From the NCBI GenBank assembly GCA_002189035.1, contig CM007992.1, positions 2,046,001 to 2,110,000 on the forward strand: a stretch of 64,000 nt of DNA, written 5' to 3'. Positions 34,140 through 44,910 of this stretch are shown one piece after another. Positions within the stretch are counted from its first letter, which is position 1, and each line of letters opens with the position of its first letter. Under the pieces are notes generated by a model, which saw only the letters and a program-made list of their open reading frames with translations, was not told the origin of the DNA and did no database searches. This stretch comes from Utricularia gibba (Eukaryota > Streptophyta > Magnoliopsida > Lamiales > Lentibulariaceae). The translations under genes and the position numbers were made by a program.

Positions 34140-34828
34140 ATTTGGTGTTTATTGTCATAGTCCCAATAAGCATCAACATAATGATTTGGAGCTTCTCCAA
34201 AATCGTAATCTGCATATTCTTCTAATATACGAAATTTGAATTAGATTCATAACACATATCATACATTAAAATTATAATATATCATACAATGCTAAAATTA
34301 ATTATGCAATATACCTTCTTAATTTTCCCTTGAAGCTGTTGGAACATCATTATTTTCAACATTAATATAACTATTTGAAAAATTGTTAAAATATGTTGAG
34401 GGATCTCCTAAATAGGAGGGAGTAACAGATTTGCTGGAACTAACATACAAATCCACTGGCAAATTAATATGATTTGGATGAAAAATATAAGAAAGTTTTA
34501 TCTATGAATAAATAGTCATATATCGCATTGTATTACTTTCCTGGTCATAGTATTGGGTAGATAGATTAAGTGTGTATTTGTTAGAGTTGATTCCACAAAA
34601 TGCAAACAATTGATTGATGAGATCCTGCATTTCAATATTTATATCAAAATCTGCAAATCCTATCAGTGGCGTATCGTAAGTTGTAAAATCTCCATAGTTG
34701 ATTATATTGTCTCCAGTGAAAATCCTCACATGCACCAGCTTCTTCCTTGAGATTTGCAAGAACAAATGAAGAGATATCAAGAAGGGTTCAAAGAATGAGC
34801 ATAACCTCTCCGATGAGTGTGTGCCCAT
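34140..34828 (-). pseudogene. MULE transposase N-terminal-like fragment
   Basis: The minus-strand frame 34828-34502 starts at an ATG. It reads 'VHVRIFTGDNIINYGDFTTY' and 'PLIGFADFDINIEMQDLINQ', resembling the N-terminal region of many plant MuDR/MULE-type transposases. A second exon-like piece (about 34225-34140, 'EYADYDFGEAPNHYVDAYWD') is separated by AT-rich sequence that could be an intron. The zinc-finger and catalytic regions are missing, cut off by the gypsy fragment. A host gene using the same domain is an alternative. Confidence 0.5.
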
Positions 34829-35029
34829 TTATAAGCTCTAAAATTAATGATTGTGGATACAAGTGGCAAACACATCACATGATAATGAAATAATTCAGTT
34901 AAATAAATTTGTTTCATCATAATAAAATTTTATTATTTTATGAAAAAAATTTATTATTATATACTTAAGTTTATTTATATTTATATTACATATATATTGA
35001 TTATATTAAATAAGCGGGATAGTGGGTGA

Positions 35030-35320
35030 AGTGCTTGCGCGCGACGAGGCGTCATCCTCGCTGCATGGAGGCACACCCTGCTGGCTGCTGGAGCATAAAT
35101 TGGTCATTGGGGTGGCTACTCATGCAGGACGCCTGCACGTCCCGACCTTGCACCAAGTCGCGCATGATGCACGCATGCGAGATATGCGGCGACGTCGGCG
35201 ACATGCACACAATGCCCGCACGCCCCGGCCACGCCCACGACGCACCCACGCAGATGCCTGCCATGGCAAGGAGTGGCGCTGCGGGGGCAAGGGCGCGGAG
35301 AGGGGTGGCATGGGTTCAAT
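35030..35320. other. GC-rich island of unknown origin
   Basis: About 290 bp of strongly GC-rich, CpG-rich sequence sits abruptly inside AT-rich DNA on both sides. Several overlapping frames on both strands are open simply because stop codons are rare at this composition. I see no domain. Repeated 'GCACGC' and 'CCCACGACGC'-type phrases suggest low-complexity origin. Confidence 0.55.
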
Positions 35321-35574
35321 TTATTTTCATTACAAATTATGTTTTTTTTTATAAAATTCAATTTAGTTTAATATAATATTAAATAAATTACACAATGTGT
35401 TTATTGATATGATTTATAATGAAATCAAAATTATATATTCATATATATACATTTATATTTGTATTTACATTTTTTATAAATATATGTTGTAAATCAAACA
35501 CAAAAGAAGAATAAAAACCCTAAAATGTTGTCCTAATGGGCCTGACACAAAAATGGAGCAAAACGTGGGCTCAG

Positions 35575-35775
35575 ATCGCACACACGCGAGAGGCTTTCTG
35601 GCCCTCCAAGAGCCCAACCCAATCTAATAAATTAAGATCCTACGTACGCATGAGGCCCAGCTTAGTCTCAAGCCCATAAAGGGTATTGGGTTGCTTTCCT
35701 TTATAAACTAGTTGAACATGTGTTCAACTAGCAATGTAGGATAAATAATCCCTTCTCCAATACACATTATTCTAA
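35575..35775 (+). repeat. Repeat I, copy 1, with conserved hairpin
   Basis: This matches 44665-44910: 'CGAGAGGCTTT', 'GCCCAACCCAATCTAATAAA', a hairpin TAGTTGAACATGTGTTCAACTA, and 'CCCTTCTCCAATACA'. It is non-coding. It may be an LTR end or a small non-autonomous element. Confidence 0.6.
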
Positions 35776-36385
35776 CAATATAATATCTATTTTTATTATA
35801 CAAAACATAATATCATATAATATGAATAAAAAGCATGAATTTAACAAATGAATAAATAAAAAAGAGCTAGTTTGATCACAATTCCAAATTGTATTATTTA
35901 ACTAATAGATTTTTTAAAAAGAGTTATTTTACTAAATAATTTTGGTAATGAATAATGATATGTGTTTTTTGATTTTTTTAAAATATTTTTCTTCTTAAAA
36001 AACCAAAGTGAAAAATTAGTTATATTTTTAATGTTTTATAATTCTTTTTACATTTAATTATCTTATATTTAGTGTAAATTAATAATTTTCACATAATTTA
36101 TCAAATTTACATAATAAAATAAATAGAAAAAAAAATTAAAACCCATGTCGACATCCGATTAGATAAAATGGATATATAGAATCTTTATTTAATAGAAATT
36201 GAATAAAATAGAAGAAAATAAAAATTAATTTTTAGAAAATGAATACTTTTTTAACACAGTAATATTGGGCTGCTCCTACTTGGGCCAAGAAATTGAAAAC
36301 TGCTGTAGCTCAAATAGCTAGCTCACGTTCCTCTTTGGCGAAACCCAAGTGATGAATGTTACAAATAACCCACCAAAATGACACT
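35776..36385. other. AT-rich stretch
   Basis: Nothing recognised: low-complexity A/T sequence without sustained frames. Confidence 0.5.
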
Positions 36386-36840
36386 TAAGTCAGTTTTTTA
36401 CTTCCTTTGCAGAACATCAGGAGAGGAGCCTCTTGGAGATCTTGCACCGCAGGAACTCTCTGTAGTCTGCCATCTAGAAGAACCTCCGATCAGTGATCGG
36501 AGAAGTCGAACAAGAAGAAAAGACCCCTCCAACTCCTGCCAACCCTGTGAGGGTTGCTGTTGTTAACCATTCTGTTGTTTGGGAATAATCTGGCCGGTGC
36601 GAGCCTGATTCTTGGAGCTGTTTCTGATCATGTATTAAAAACTCAATATCTAGTAGAGAGTTTTGGTCTGGTGTAACTAGTACCCGTGGTTTTTTACCAT
36701 TCTTGGTTTTCCACGTTAAAATTATGTGTTCTTTGTTTACATTTTGTTCCCGATTGCACAGAAATCTTGTAACAAGTAATACATAGTGTATACTTTTTAA
36801 ATAGCAGTAAAATGCAATGGGTAGAAAAGCAAAGGACCCA
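36386..36840 (+). repeat. Copia LTR end-like sequence after a short coding-like piece
   Basis: 36680-36760 contains 'ACCCGTGGTTTTTTACC' followed by 'TTTTCCACGTTAAAATTATG', the usual downstream part of plant copia LTRs. Upstream, 36420-36580 is GC-richer and open in more than one frame ('EEKTPPTPANPVRVAVVNHS' in one), possibly an exon remnant. No LTR partner was found. Confidence 0.4.
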
Positions 36841-36849
36841 GACCAGATG

Positions 36850-37105
36850 CCGCACACAAGCACAAACACACTGTGGTCTTCCTTTCTTATTCCAATAACT
36901 GAATTATGCAAATGCAGCAGTAGACGAGACAATATAACTTGAAAACTCCTCCACTGATTCTTGGGTTCAGCTGATGGGTTGGCGACCTCAAAGGGAGCTG
37001 AGGGAGAGGGAGGACGGGTGGAATAACTGGGAGAAACCACGAGGGCGACAACTAGGAGAAAGGCAGCAAATGCGAGTGCTACTCTGAAGCCATCTTCAGA
37101 GTCTC
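36850..37105 (-). pseudogene. Possible secreted-peptide gene remnant
   Basis: On the minus strand, near 37100-36940, a frame reads 'VALAFAAFLLVVALVVSPSY' and then a Pro/Ser-rich stretch, like a signal peptide and mature start. The only nearby ATG (about 37100) is out of frame by one base with this reading. The remainder of the 188-codon frame downstream looks random and runs into LTR-like sequence. I do not recognise a family. Confidence 0.25.
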
Positions 37106-37204
37106 CTAGTTATGGTTTTGCATGGGTTGAAGTACATAATTGTTCCAATTGTTAAATTTATTCCATCTCTTTTAAAAAATTTTGCAGACAATTTTTTAAT
37201 ATAA

Positions 37205-37615
37205 AAAAATGTTTCAAACTTAAATTGAATACTAGATAAATAGGGCAATATACAGTCCAATGTAATCAATTGGAGATATTTAAAACTCTATTTGTTTCTA
37301 TTATTCAAAAATTAATTTTGAGGTAACTTTTAGGTGGTTAATATATATTCCAATGAAAGATATCTGAAGTGTTGTTTGATTTTATTTTTTAAAAATTAAT
37401 TTTGAGAAACTAAATACTAGATAAAGTCTGTCAACATAGAGTCCAATTAAACCAATGGGAAATATTTAAACCCTTCAAAACTGGGTTAATCTTTTATATT
37501 AAAACTTTGTTTGATTCTATCCTATGAAAAGTAATTTATTTTAGATAAAATTAGATAAATTGGGGTAATATATAGTCCAATATACCAATGAAAAATATTT
37601 AAAGTATTAGAAAAC
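37205..37615. repeat. Degenerate AT-rich tandem repeat
   Basis: About four diverged units of roughly 80-130 bp share 'GATAAATTGGGGTAATATA'-like, 'AGTCCAAT', 'CCAATGAAAAATATTTAAA'-like and 'AAAATTAATTTTGAG'-like segments. It ends about 60 bp before repeat C copy 3. Confidence 0.5.
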
Positions 37616-37678
37616 TGGACACCATATTCCAAATGTATGACAAAAATGGACACCATATATATAAAATATTGATCATAA

Positions 37679-38812
37679 TTGATGATAATTTTATAAGTGT
37701 ACCTATATCATCGAAATAATAAAATAAAATCGTATCCACAAGAAATTATTATTGAAATTTTTTTTTTAAAAAACAATAACTCAAAAAGAGCAAAAACAAA
37801 ACAGATGTTTAGTTTTAAAAATAATAATAAAAGTGACTTCGAATCTAGGAACCACCTTGCTTAAAACTCGCTTATACTTGTATGTGTAAATCTTGAAATT
37901 TAACCTGCTTATGCAAGTTTTGGGGTGTTATTTTAAAATAGTGCTATTCATTCATCATTATAGTACCGTCCTTGGTTTAGTGAGATTATACAATCAACCA
38001 CGCCACTAGAACTATTTCACTTATTGTGATAACCTATGTTTTCATCACATCCAAATTTAACTCTACATCTCACACCTTATAGATAGATTAGATAGAATAT
38101 ACCTTACTAACAATATTTAATTGATGTCTTCTTCTTAGGTTTTTGAGACCAACTTTAGAGTCTCTCACACTTTTTTAGGATTGTATGATACTAAAGAACA
38201 CGTTGCGAAAAAATAGAATTAAACCTCAAATTAAATGTCGAAGAACATAGTAAAATAGTTACACGTGTAGGACTTGCACAAGTAAACCTTCCCCATAGAT
38301 CCTTTAGATGCAAGTGGCTACACACGCACATTTGACTATAACATGAAAATAGGGAAAAATACAAAAAAAAAGCAGTCCAACACCCTAACATTTGACTCTA
38401 ATGATTGAATGAGTAAGATATTTATAAAATAGCAAATCCAATTCTTCATACTAGGCTTATTTGATGAACTTGAATAAAATCCTCTATACAAATATTTTAT
38501 CTAAATCTTGCAAGATCATTTTTAAATCTTTATTTTATCTACGAATCTTTCATCAAATGTTGATCCTTTGACTAAGTATTGAGATTGAGATTCGTGGTCC
38601 ATCAAGGTCATAAATTGTTAGATCTTGATTTCTCCTCAAATTGATCTAAAAATATTCTATACAAAATACATTTTCTTTTCGAAAAAATCAAAATAGTGTA
38701 AAAGATCTAAAATCAATTAAAAATAATGAAAATTAGAGTTTAAAATAGATAAAAACAATATTTAAGAGTAATGAAATAACAAATTTTGAAATGATACAAA
38801 ATCAATTATCAT
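37679..38812. mobile_element. 1.14-kb non-coding repeat family C, copy 3 (most diverged)
   Basis: It starts TTGATGATAATTTTATAAG and ends CAAAATCAATTATCAT, with TAA at 37676-37678 and 38813-38815. It has many AT-ward substitutions relative to copies 1 and 2, consistent with greater age and cytosine-methylation decay. Confidence 0.75.
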
Positions 38813-38815
38813 TAA

Positions 38816-39564
38816 TATGTGATACATAAATACTATTTTTCTAAATGCTCCTAATATATAGTTCAAAAGAAGTGGGGAGAGTTCAAGAACGGCAAGTTTC
38901 ACATGGCGTCGTAGCTTTAGAATACAATAAAATTAATTAATTAATACGTTCGTTTGTGGGCCCCAACCCCCGATTTAGTGAACCATAGTCATGGGAAAAA
39001 AGAATAGAAAAAGAGTATGGCGGGGGATGAATGGCGACGTCCGTCCTTCAAAACTCGTGGGTGTATTTTTCGCTCCTAATCCCATAAGCACATTTTTTAT
39101 ATCAAAGATTATATAATGAGTGTTTTAGATTATTTGTGATTGATGTATATTAAATATAATAGATTATATATTTTTTATGTTTGGTATATATAATCAAATT
39201 TATTTGTGATCATAAAAATTGTCATATTTAGTTTGAAAGTTTATAAACGCACATAAATGTAAAATATAAAAAATATTCGAATCATATAATTTTTAATTTA
39301 TTTCTCTCCCTACTTTTTCACCTTTTTCGCACAAAAAAGTTGCATTATTACTGCAAACACTTCTCGAATAATTACAATTAGAGCAATTCTTCTTAAATAC
39401 GTCCAATTTTTCAGCAAAATCACAATATTTTTATTTTTAATCCATATCCAGTTATTAATCCATGGTTCAATAATTAATCAAATAAAATGCTCATTAAAAT
39501 CTATCACTTTATCAAATCAGTGGCATTTGTAGATACACAACAATGTAATCATTTGAATGAATGA
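38816..39564. other. AT-rich stretch
   Basis: No coding frame or repeat partner recognised; a brief GC-richer patch lies near 38960-39060. Confidence 0.4.
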
Positions 39565-39871
39565 ATGGAATGGATCCCACGGCTGCTAAAGGAAATGTCC
39601 AGATACATAGATGAATTGACAACACTCCAACCCTCTCGCTATTGGCTTGGGTCGCCCACTAACCGGGAGAAGCTGCATTCGACGTGCGATCAACACCTGT
39701 CCAAGTTTTCGGATATGGACGATAAATTAGCATACTATTTGCTTTTTCAGTTTTTGTTGCTCGCTGTAGTTGATGAGATCTCCCAAGTTGGATCCACGCA
39801 AAGCCGCCCACATGAATCATTGCATGTTGCTAAACAGGAAGGCGCTGTGAGAATATGTCAATCATGGTGCA
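39565..39871 (+). other. Unrecognised ATG frame truncated by a copia LTR
   Basis: An open frame from ATG 39565 runs into the LTR at 39872 and stops at 39918. The part before the LTR is GC-richer than its surroundings and protein-like ('MEWIPRLLKEMSRYIDELTT'), but I recognise no domain. It could be an exon fragment into which the copia element inserted. Confidence 0.25.
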
Positions 39872-40143
39872 TGTTGTTTATTGGGGTCAGCTGCCACCTT
39901 GGACAAGAAGGAGAATGAAGCTCAAGATAAATAAATTACTTTTGTTATTGTATTTCTTTGAGTCTTTTGAAGCATGTGCAAGGTATATGTAATATTGGTA
40001 TGAATACCCAAATTTGTTAAATGTTCAAGTTGTTGGGAACAATTGATTTTGTGTGGGGAGTTTGTCCTTGAAATTTAAGGTTGTTGAATCATCTTGTTCT
40101 TCAAAATTCATCCTTCAATCGTTGAACATTCAAGGTTCTAACA
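39872..40143 (+). repeat. 5' LTR of the degenerate copia element
   Basis: Starts TGTTGTTTATTGGGG, ends GGTTCTAACA, 272 bp. It shares long stretches with 42790-43061, for example 'AACAATTGATTTTGTGTGGG'. Confidence 0.8.
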
Positions 40144-41559
40144 GGGTATCAGAGCTCCAAAGAGTTTGCCTATGAACGAGTAAGTGAATTTATCTGCTAT
40201 CTTTAAAATCTCAGATATGTTTTTATAGCAAAATGGAATCTGGGTATGCACCTTATTCAAAAGCTTGATGCGATGAACTATCGTGAGTGGGTGTTGTTGA
40301 TGACTACTTTTCTCAAAACAAGACAGCCATGGGTATTTGTTGAATATAAGGTTGAAGAGCCAAAATTATCTACAAATCCCACAAATCCAGAGAAAAAGAA
40401 GTGGGAGGAGTTTCATGAGAAACAAGATGCTAAGATGATGGCTCTCCAACTATATGTTGTGTCACCACATGAAATCGGGTCTAAACTGAAAGATAAATTT
40501 GATGGAGATGACCAAATGCGTAAGATTCATGCAAGAACATAATTAGCAGAGTTTGAGAGGAATAAAATGAAATCCACAGAAACCTTGTAGGATTATTATT
40601 ATTGCACTCTTCAACTGGTGAATGAACTACGAGACTTTGGAGAAGATATACCTGAGGAAAAGATCATAGATGAAGCTATGAGGAGTATGCCTGCTAAGTT
40701 TGAAGCAAAGTTATGTACTCTAGAGGCTGGGGACAGTATTAAGAGGGTCTTAAAATTACAGAAAAATGGACTTTTCTTCATTGCAAGCACCTGAGAAACG
40801 AATGGCTATGCGGGAGGAAGAGAAAGAAGCAAGTGAAAATACTCAATCGGTACTCATCAATAAGTCAAGTAGAAATGACACTACTAAAAGGAAAGAAAAG
40901 TAAGCAGAGAACCCAGTGAGTCACGTATTCACTCAAACAAATTTGAACACACTATTCGACAAAACAAGAAAATGCATGTACACATTGTGGCCGAAAATAT
41001 CACTTTCTAGACACTTCATGGCGGCATCTAGATGCAGTTTGTACTTATTGCAAGAGTAAAGGACATAAAGATAGAGTTTGCCCGTCTCAAAATCCTAAGA
41101 GCATACCACCTTCAAGGAAAAACACAAACAATTGCTTTCTGTTATCATGAAGGGAAAATGGAAATTGATAATCAGCTCGATTTTGAGTTTGCATCGAAGG
41201 CATCTGAACAATTATGTGATGGATGGTTCTTAGACAGCAGAGCCTTGAAACACGTGTAAAGAAGCTGTTTATTTTTAGGATATAGCTCGACTATATGCTG
41301 AGATGGTTAAGGGTGTTGTTTCTTGAAAATCAACACAAGTTAAAGGACGAGGAACCATATTTCAAGATGTGGTGATTGAAGATGTGTGCTTCATTCCAGA
41401 TTTGACAAAAAATTTAATCAGCCTTGGACAACTACATAAAAAAAAGTTTCAGATGATACTTATGGAGGAAGAGTTTCAGGTCAAAGATCTTTCTAGCAAG
41501 ATAACAGTTGATGCGGTTGATGAACATTGTAAATTATCGCTAAATGTCACGATCTAACA

Positions 41560-42615
41560 TGTTTAACGCATCAAATTTATAAATCAAACTATTCTACTAC
41601 ATAAATCAAATAAATTAATATAGTATGAAAAGCAAGGTTCAAATCTAAATGAAATAGTTTTAATTTCTCGAATTACTTTACATTTATTGAAAACAAGGGA
41701 GGGTTTCTAGAAGTTTATGTCTTAGATGCGTAAGACATAAAATAACAACAGTTGAAATGAACAAGTTAAGTTATAAGGGTGGAGAAGCATAGAAAATAAT
41801 AGAAATGTGTAGAAAATGTAAAATGAAGGTAACTTGACTGGGTTTTATATTAGGATCTGATTCTTGTGTCACTTAAGAGAGTTCATAAGCTTAAACCCAT
41901 CTTTATCCCATCCAAAAACAGAGTAAATGGTTAATAAAGACATATTAAACTTAAAATTAAAGACAAAGAACTCAAACAAAAATTGGTTCATAAGCTTGAA
42001 TAATGTATACATGAGATTTCTTGTTCACAACCAAGCATAAGAAATGCAAAGAAAAGCATGAAAATACAGAAAATGACAGCAACAAGTTCAATAACAGAAA
42101 TGAAAGTACGGAAAGCCAAAATAAATTGTCAAGCGATTACTCTGGTCGTAGATTTACTTAAACTAAAAGTTCTAGGCATAAATCTGATAGTAAAATGTAG
42201 ATCTGGAGGCTGGCTTGAGCTATTTGCCAGAGAATCACCGTTCTCCTTGCATCCTCATTTTTTTCCTGCTCAAAGGAAGGGCATCTCCATCTTTTGCATA
42301 GGTTTCTTGCTCAAGATCTTATCTTTTTAGAGGACGGTTGCTTTCGGCTAAAAGTCACTTTTGTATAACTTTTCTATTTCTTTTGACTTGTTAACACAGA
42401 AAGTGTGCTATCAGTATTAACTCTTACCCTATTAAGACTAAGATGCAGACTAGGAAGAAACATTAAAGTTTTCGACCCAATTGTTGCTAATTGAACCTAT
42501 TTTCATAACAAACACCTTATAACGAACTAGATGCACAAAAGGAAATAATTACACATATAAAGCAACATTATACCTCATAAAATAACCCTAAAAACACATA
42601 CAATAATTAAATAAA
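41560..42615. mobile_element. Unclassified insertion of about 1.05 kb inside the copia element
   Basis: The copia protease/pre-integrase region stops near 41557 and resumes near 42620, so this segment is an insertion. It has no transposase, no clear terminal inverted repeats, and no target duplication I could fix. The frame 42058-42330 is not recognised. Confidence 0.45.
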
Positions 42616-42789
42616 AATGGTGTTATCTGCAGTCCTATTGTGTAATAATTTGTATAAGCAGGATATTTGTAAGATTTCAAAAAGGTGCTTCAAAATATCA
42701 TAAGAAGCATACCAGTGGCATGGCAGATTTGCTCATTTTGGTATGAAAAAAAATTAAAGATATTTCAAAAGGATGATACTATCAATAGC

Positions 42790-43061
42790 TGATATACTAT
42801 TGGGCCACCTGCCATTTTGGAGAAGAAGGAGAATGAATCTCAGGATAAATAAATTACTTTTGTTATTGTATTTCTTTGACACTTTTGAAGCATATGCAAG
42901 GCATGTGTAATGTGGGTATAAATACTCAACTGTGTTAAATGTTTAAGTTGTCGGGAACAATTGATTTTGTGTGGGGAGCTTGTCCTTGAAATTTAGGGCT
43001 GTTGAATCATCTTGTTCTTCAAAATTCATCCTTCAATAGTTGAACATTTAAGGTTCTAGCA
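42790..43061 (+). repeat. 3' LTR of the degenerate copia element
   Basis: 272 bp, starting TGATATACTATTGGG and ending GGTTCTAGCA. It has more substitutions at its start than elsewhere relative to the 5' LTR. Confidence 0.75.
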
Positions 43062-43089
43062 GAGTCAATAGTTCATCAATTTTTGATAG

Positions 43090-43345
43090 CATACTGTATT
43101 TGATAGCAAAGGCATGTGTTTGGGCTGGCATGATCATTTGGAAGTGGTCTAAAAGGTTGATAGCATAGTGTGTTTGATAAAAATGTAGTTCATGGGCGTT
43201 GGATAGATTTCAACTTCAAGAAAGTGATGCAAGGGGCTGAGATCCTTTATAACAAACACCAAGCTTAAAAGAGCAATATACTTGTAGACAAATGATGATG
43301 AGCTACCTATGATCAAAATGTTATCCACATTGATGCTGTCAAAAA
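43090..43345 (-). pseudogene. Copia reverse-transcriptase fragment
   Basis: The minus strand reads 'INVDNILIIGSSSSFVYKYI', corresponding to the catalytic YVDD-I-I-G region with YVDD changed to NVDN. It continues 'IKDLSPLHHFLEVEIYPT', the usual following segment of copia RT. Stops follow. It is a short isolated piece opposite in strand to the element before it. Confidence 0.65.
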
Positions 43346-44664
43346 TCTTGCCTTTTGGGGTAGACTTTGAGCATCCTCAGATTCTACGTTTGTGTGATTA
43401 AAAAGATGTAAACCCCTTAAAGACAAGGCCATAGTTTTAGCATAAATAGGAATAGCTACACCTCCTTCACAACTCATTTGTCTCATATCCAAGGGTTCCG
43501 TAAAATAGCAATGGCACATCTGGATCCACACATCATTCCTTGGTACAACGCAATCCAGTTAAACAGAGGTCATGACTTCCCAAAAAACTACGCAATGAAT
43601 ACCTACCATACTCCAACCGTAGGCCCATCTTTGTTGATCAACTGTAAATAAAAAAGTGAGCACCTTGGAATTAATAGCGTCTCTTGAGCAGATGCTAGCC
43701 AACCATTTAAATGCTCCTTGGAATTGGCGGATGCCCTATTGTAGTAAAGCTTCCCTTCACTTATTTCTTACACCATTCTCAACTATTCTCAATTCTTTAA
43801 GTGGAGGGAATTTTTTTTGAGTCTGTCCTAACAAGTTAGATAGATTGAATAGCCTGAAGAGAGATTTTTGTATCTCATGTACTGCTTCCCCCACTTACGA
43901 AAAGATAGACGATGGATGTGAAAGGGAGAGTGACTAAGTCGAAGCCCTATGGCTGGGCTTGAATATGGCAGTTAGAAAGAGGGTCAGGATGAATGTGAAG
44001 TGGAAACCATTTTAACAATATTTCATACCTGAAGCCATGTTTCGCACACATTCTGATTATCATTTTGTATTCTTAAAATGAGAAATTGATAATTTTCTAG
44101 AATATAACTATTTTAATTTTCTAGAATGAGAATCTAAAATTCTAAACTCATTCTGATTCTAAAAAATGGCACATGAATATAAAATAAAGTATTTTGCTCA
44201 TTCTGATTTCCATTCTCATTCTAACAATTTTTTTTCATAAATGCTATTTTTCTTACCTATTTCAATTCATTTCTTTAAATTCTTTCTCTAGTTTTCCATT
44301 GTAAAGTTTCGAGAAATTAAAAGACCAAGTGTTTCGTGTGAATTAATATTTGTATTTTATTAAAAACTAATTTCACATTTTGCAATGAAATATATTTCTT
44401 ATTATACAATCTTTTTTTAAAGTTACAGAACACAAACTCATTTTTTATCATTCTCATTAGAGTTCATACTCTCATTTTTTTTTTGAAAACTTATATAGGA
44501 ATATGTGTGGAGCATACTCATAGGGATTGTTTGATTTGAATATTTAAGTTTAACCTGGGTTTCATTTATTTGGTTTAATATACAAGTCTCGTGAATTTCA
44601 AAATAACGTGCTTGATATATATGTAAGAATTATTAAGATTAATTTTCCTTGTTTTGTAAGAAGG
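43346..44664. other. Unassigned region, AT-rich second half
   Basis: 43430-43990 has some open stretches on the minus strand but no recognised domain. 44020-44480 is rich in 'ATTCTGATT' and 'ATTCTCATTCT' phrases on both strands, which might be a decayed hAT-type MITE, but I could not define ends. Confidence 0.3.
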
Positions 44665-44910
44665 CTGGATTCACACACAAGCGAGAGGCTTTTGGGTGGC
44701 TTCTCACCCCCTCTCTGTGCGTAGCTTTTTTGGGTTTTAGGACCCTCCGAAAGCCCAACCCAATCTAATAAATTAGAAACTTGTGTGCGCATGAAACCCA
44801 ACTCACTCTCATGCTCAATAACGTTAATGAAATGGTATACCATATAAATTAGTTGAACTCCTCTTCAACTAGCAATTTGGGATACCCATCCCTTCTCCAA
44901 TACAATAAAT
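44665..44910 (+). repeat. Repeat I, copy 2, with conserved hairpin
   Basis: Same orientation as 35575-35775. It has an additional segment near 44700-44740 and the hairpin variant TAGTTGAACTCCTCTTCAACTA. Minus-strand frames across it are chance. Confidence 0.6.

Larger units (their letters stand above)
39872..43061 (+). mobile_element. Degenerate Ty1/copia element with nested insertion and pol deletion
   Basis: Two LTRs of 272 bp (39872-40143 and 42790-43061) match with scattered differences. A primer-binding site (GGGTATCAGAGC) follows the first. Gag remnants cover 40213-41100 ('MHLIQKLDAMNYREWVLLMT'), with a stop near 40540 and frameshifts, and end in two zinc-knuckle remnants. A protease remnant ('DGWFLDSRALKHV', active-site Gly changed) lies near 41220, then 'VCFIPDLTKNLISLGQLHKK' to 41557. 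A pre-integrase remnant reappears at about 42620-42780. Integrase, RT and RNase H are deleted. No flanking target duplication is visible. Confidence 0.8.

Noticed and set aside
35022-35376. Overlapping frames of 60-116 codons on both strands in the GC-rich island
   Set aside because: They overlap each other on both strands and are explained by scarcity of stop codons at high GC. No domain is recognisable.
36474-37040. 188-codon minus-strand frame
   Set aside because: It opens with GTG, runs from a possible signal-peptide remnant into LTR-like sequence, and has no coherent domain, so I kept only the short signal-like part as a weak call.
44020-44520. hAT-type MITE suggested by repeated 'ATTCTCATTCT' phrases
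   Set aside because: I could not define two inverted ends or an 8-bp duplication, so it stays an unassigned AT-rich region.
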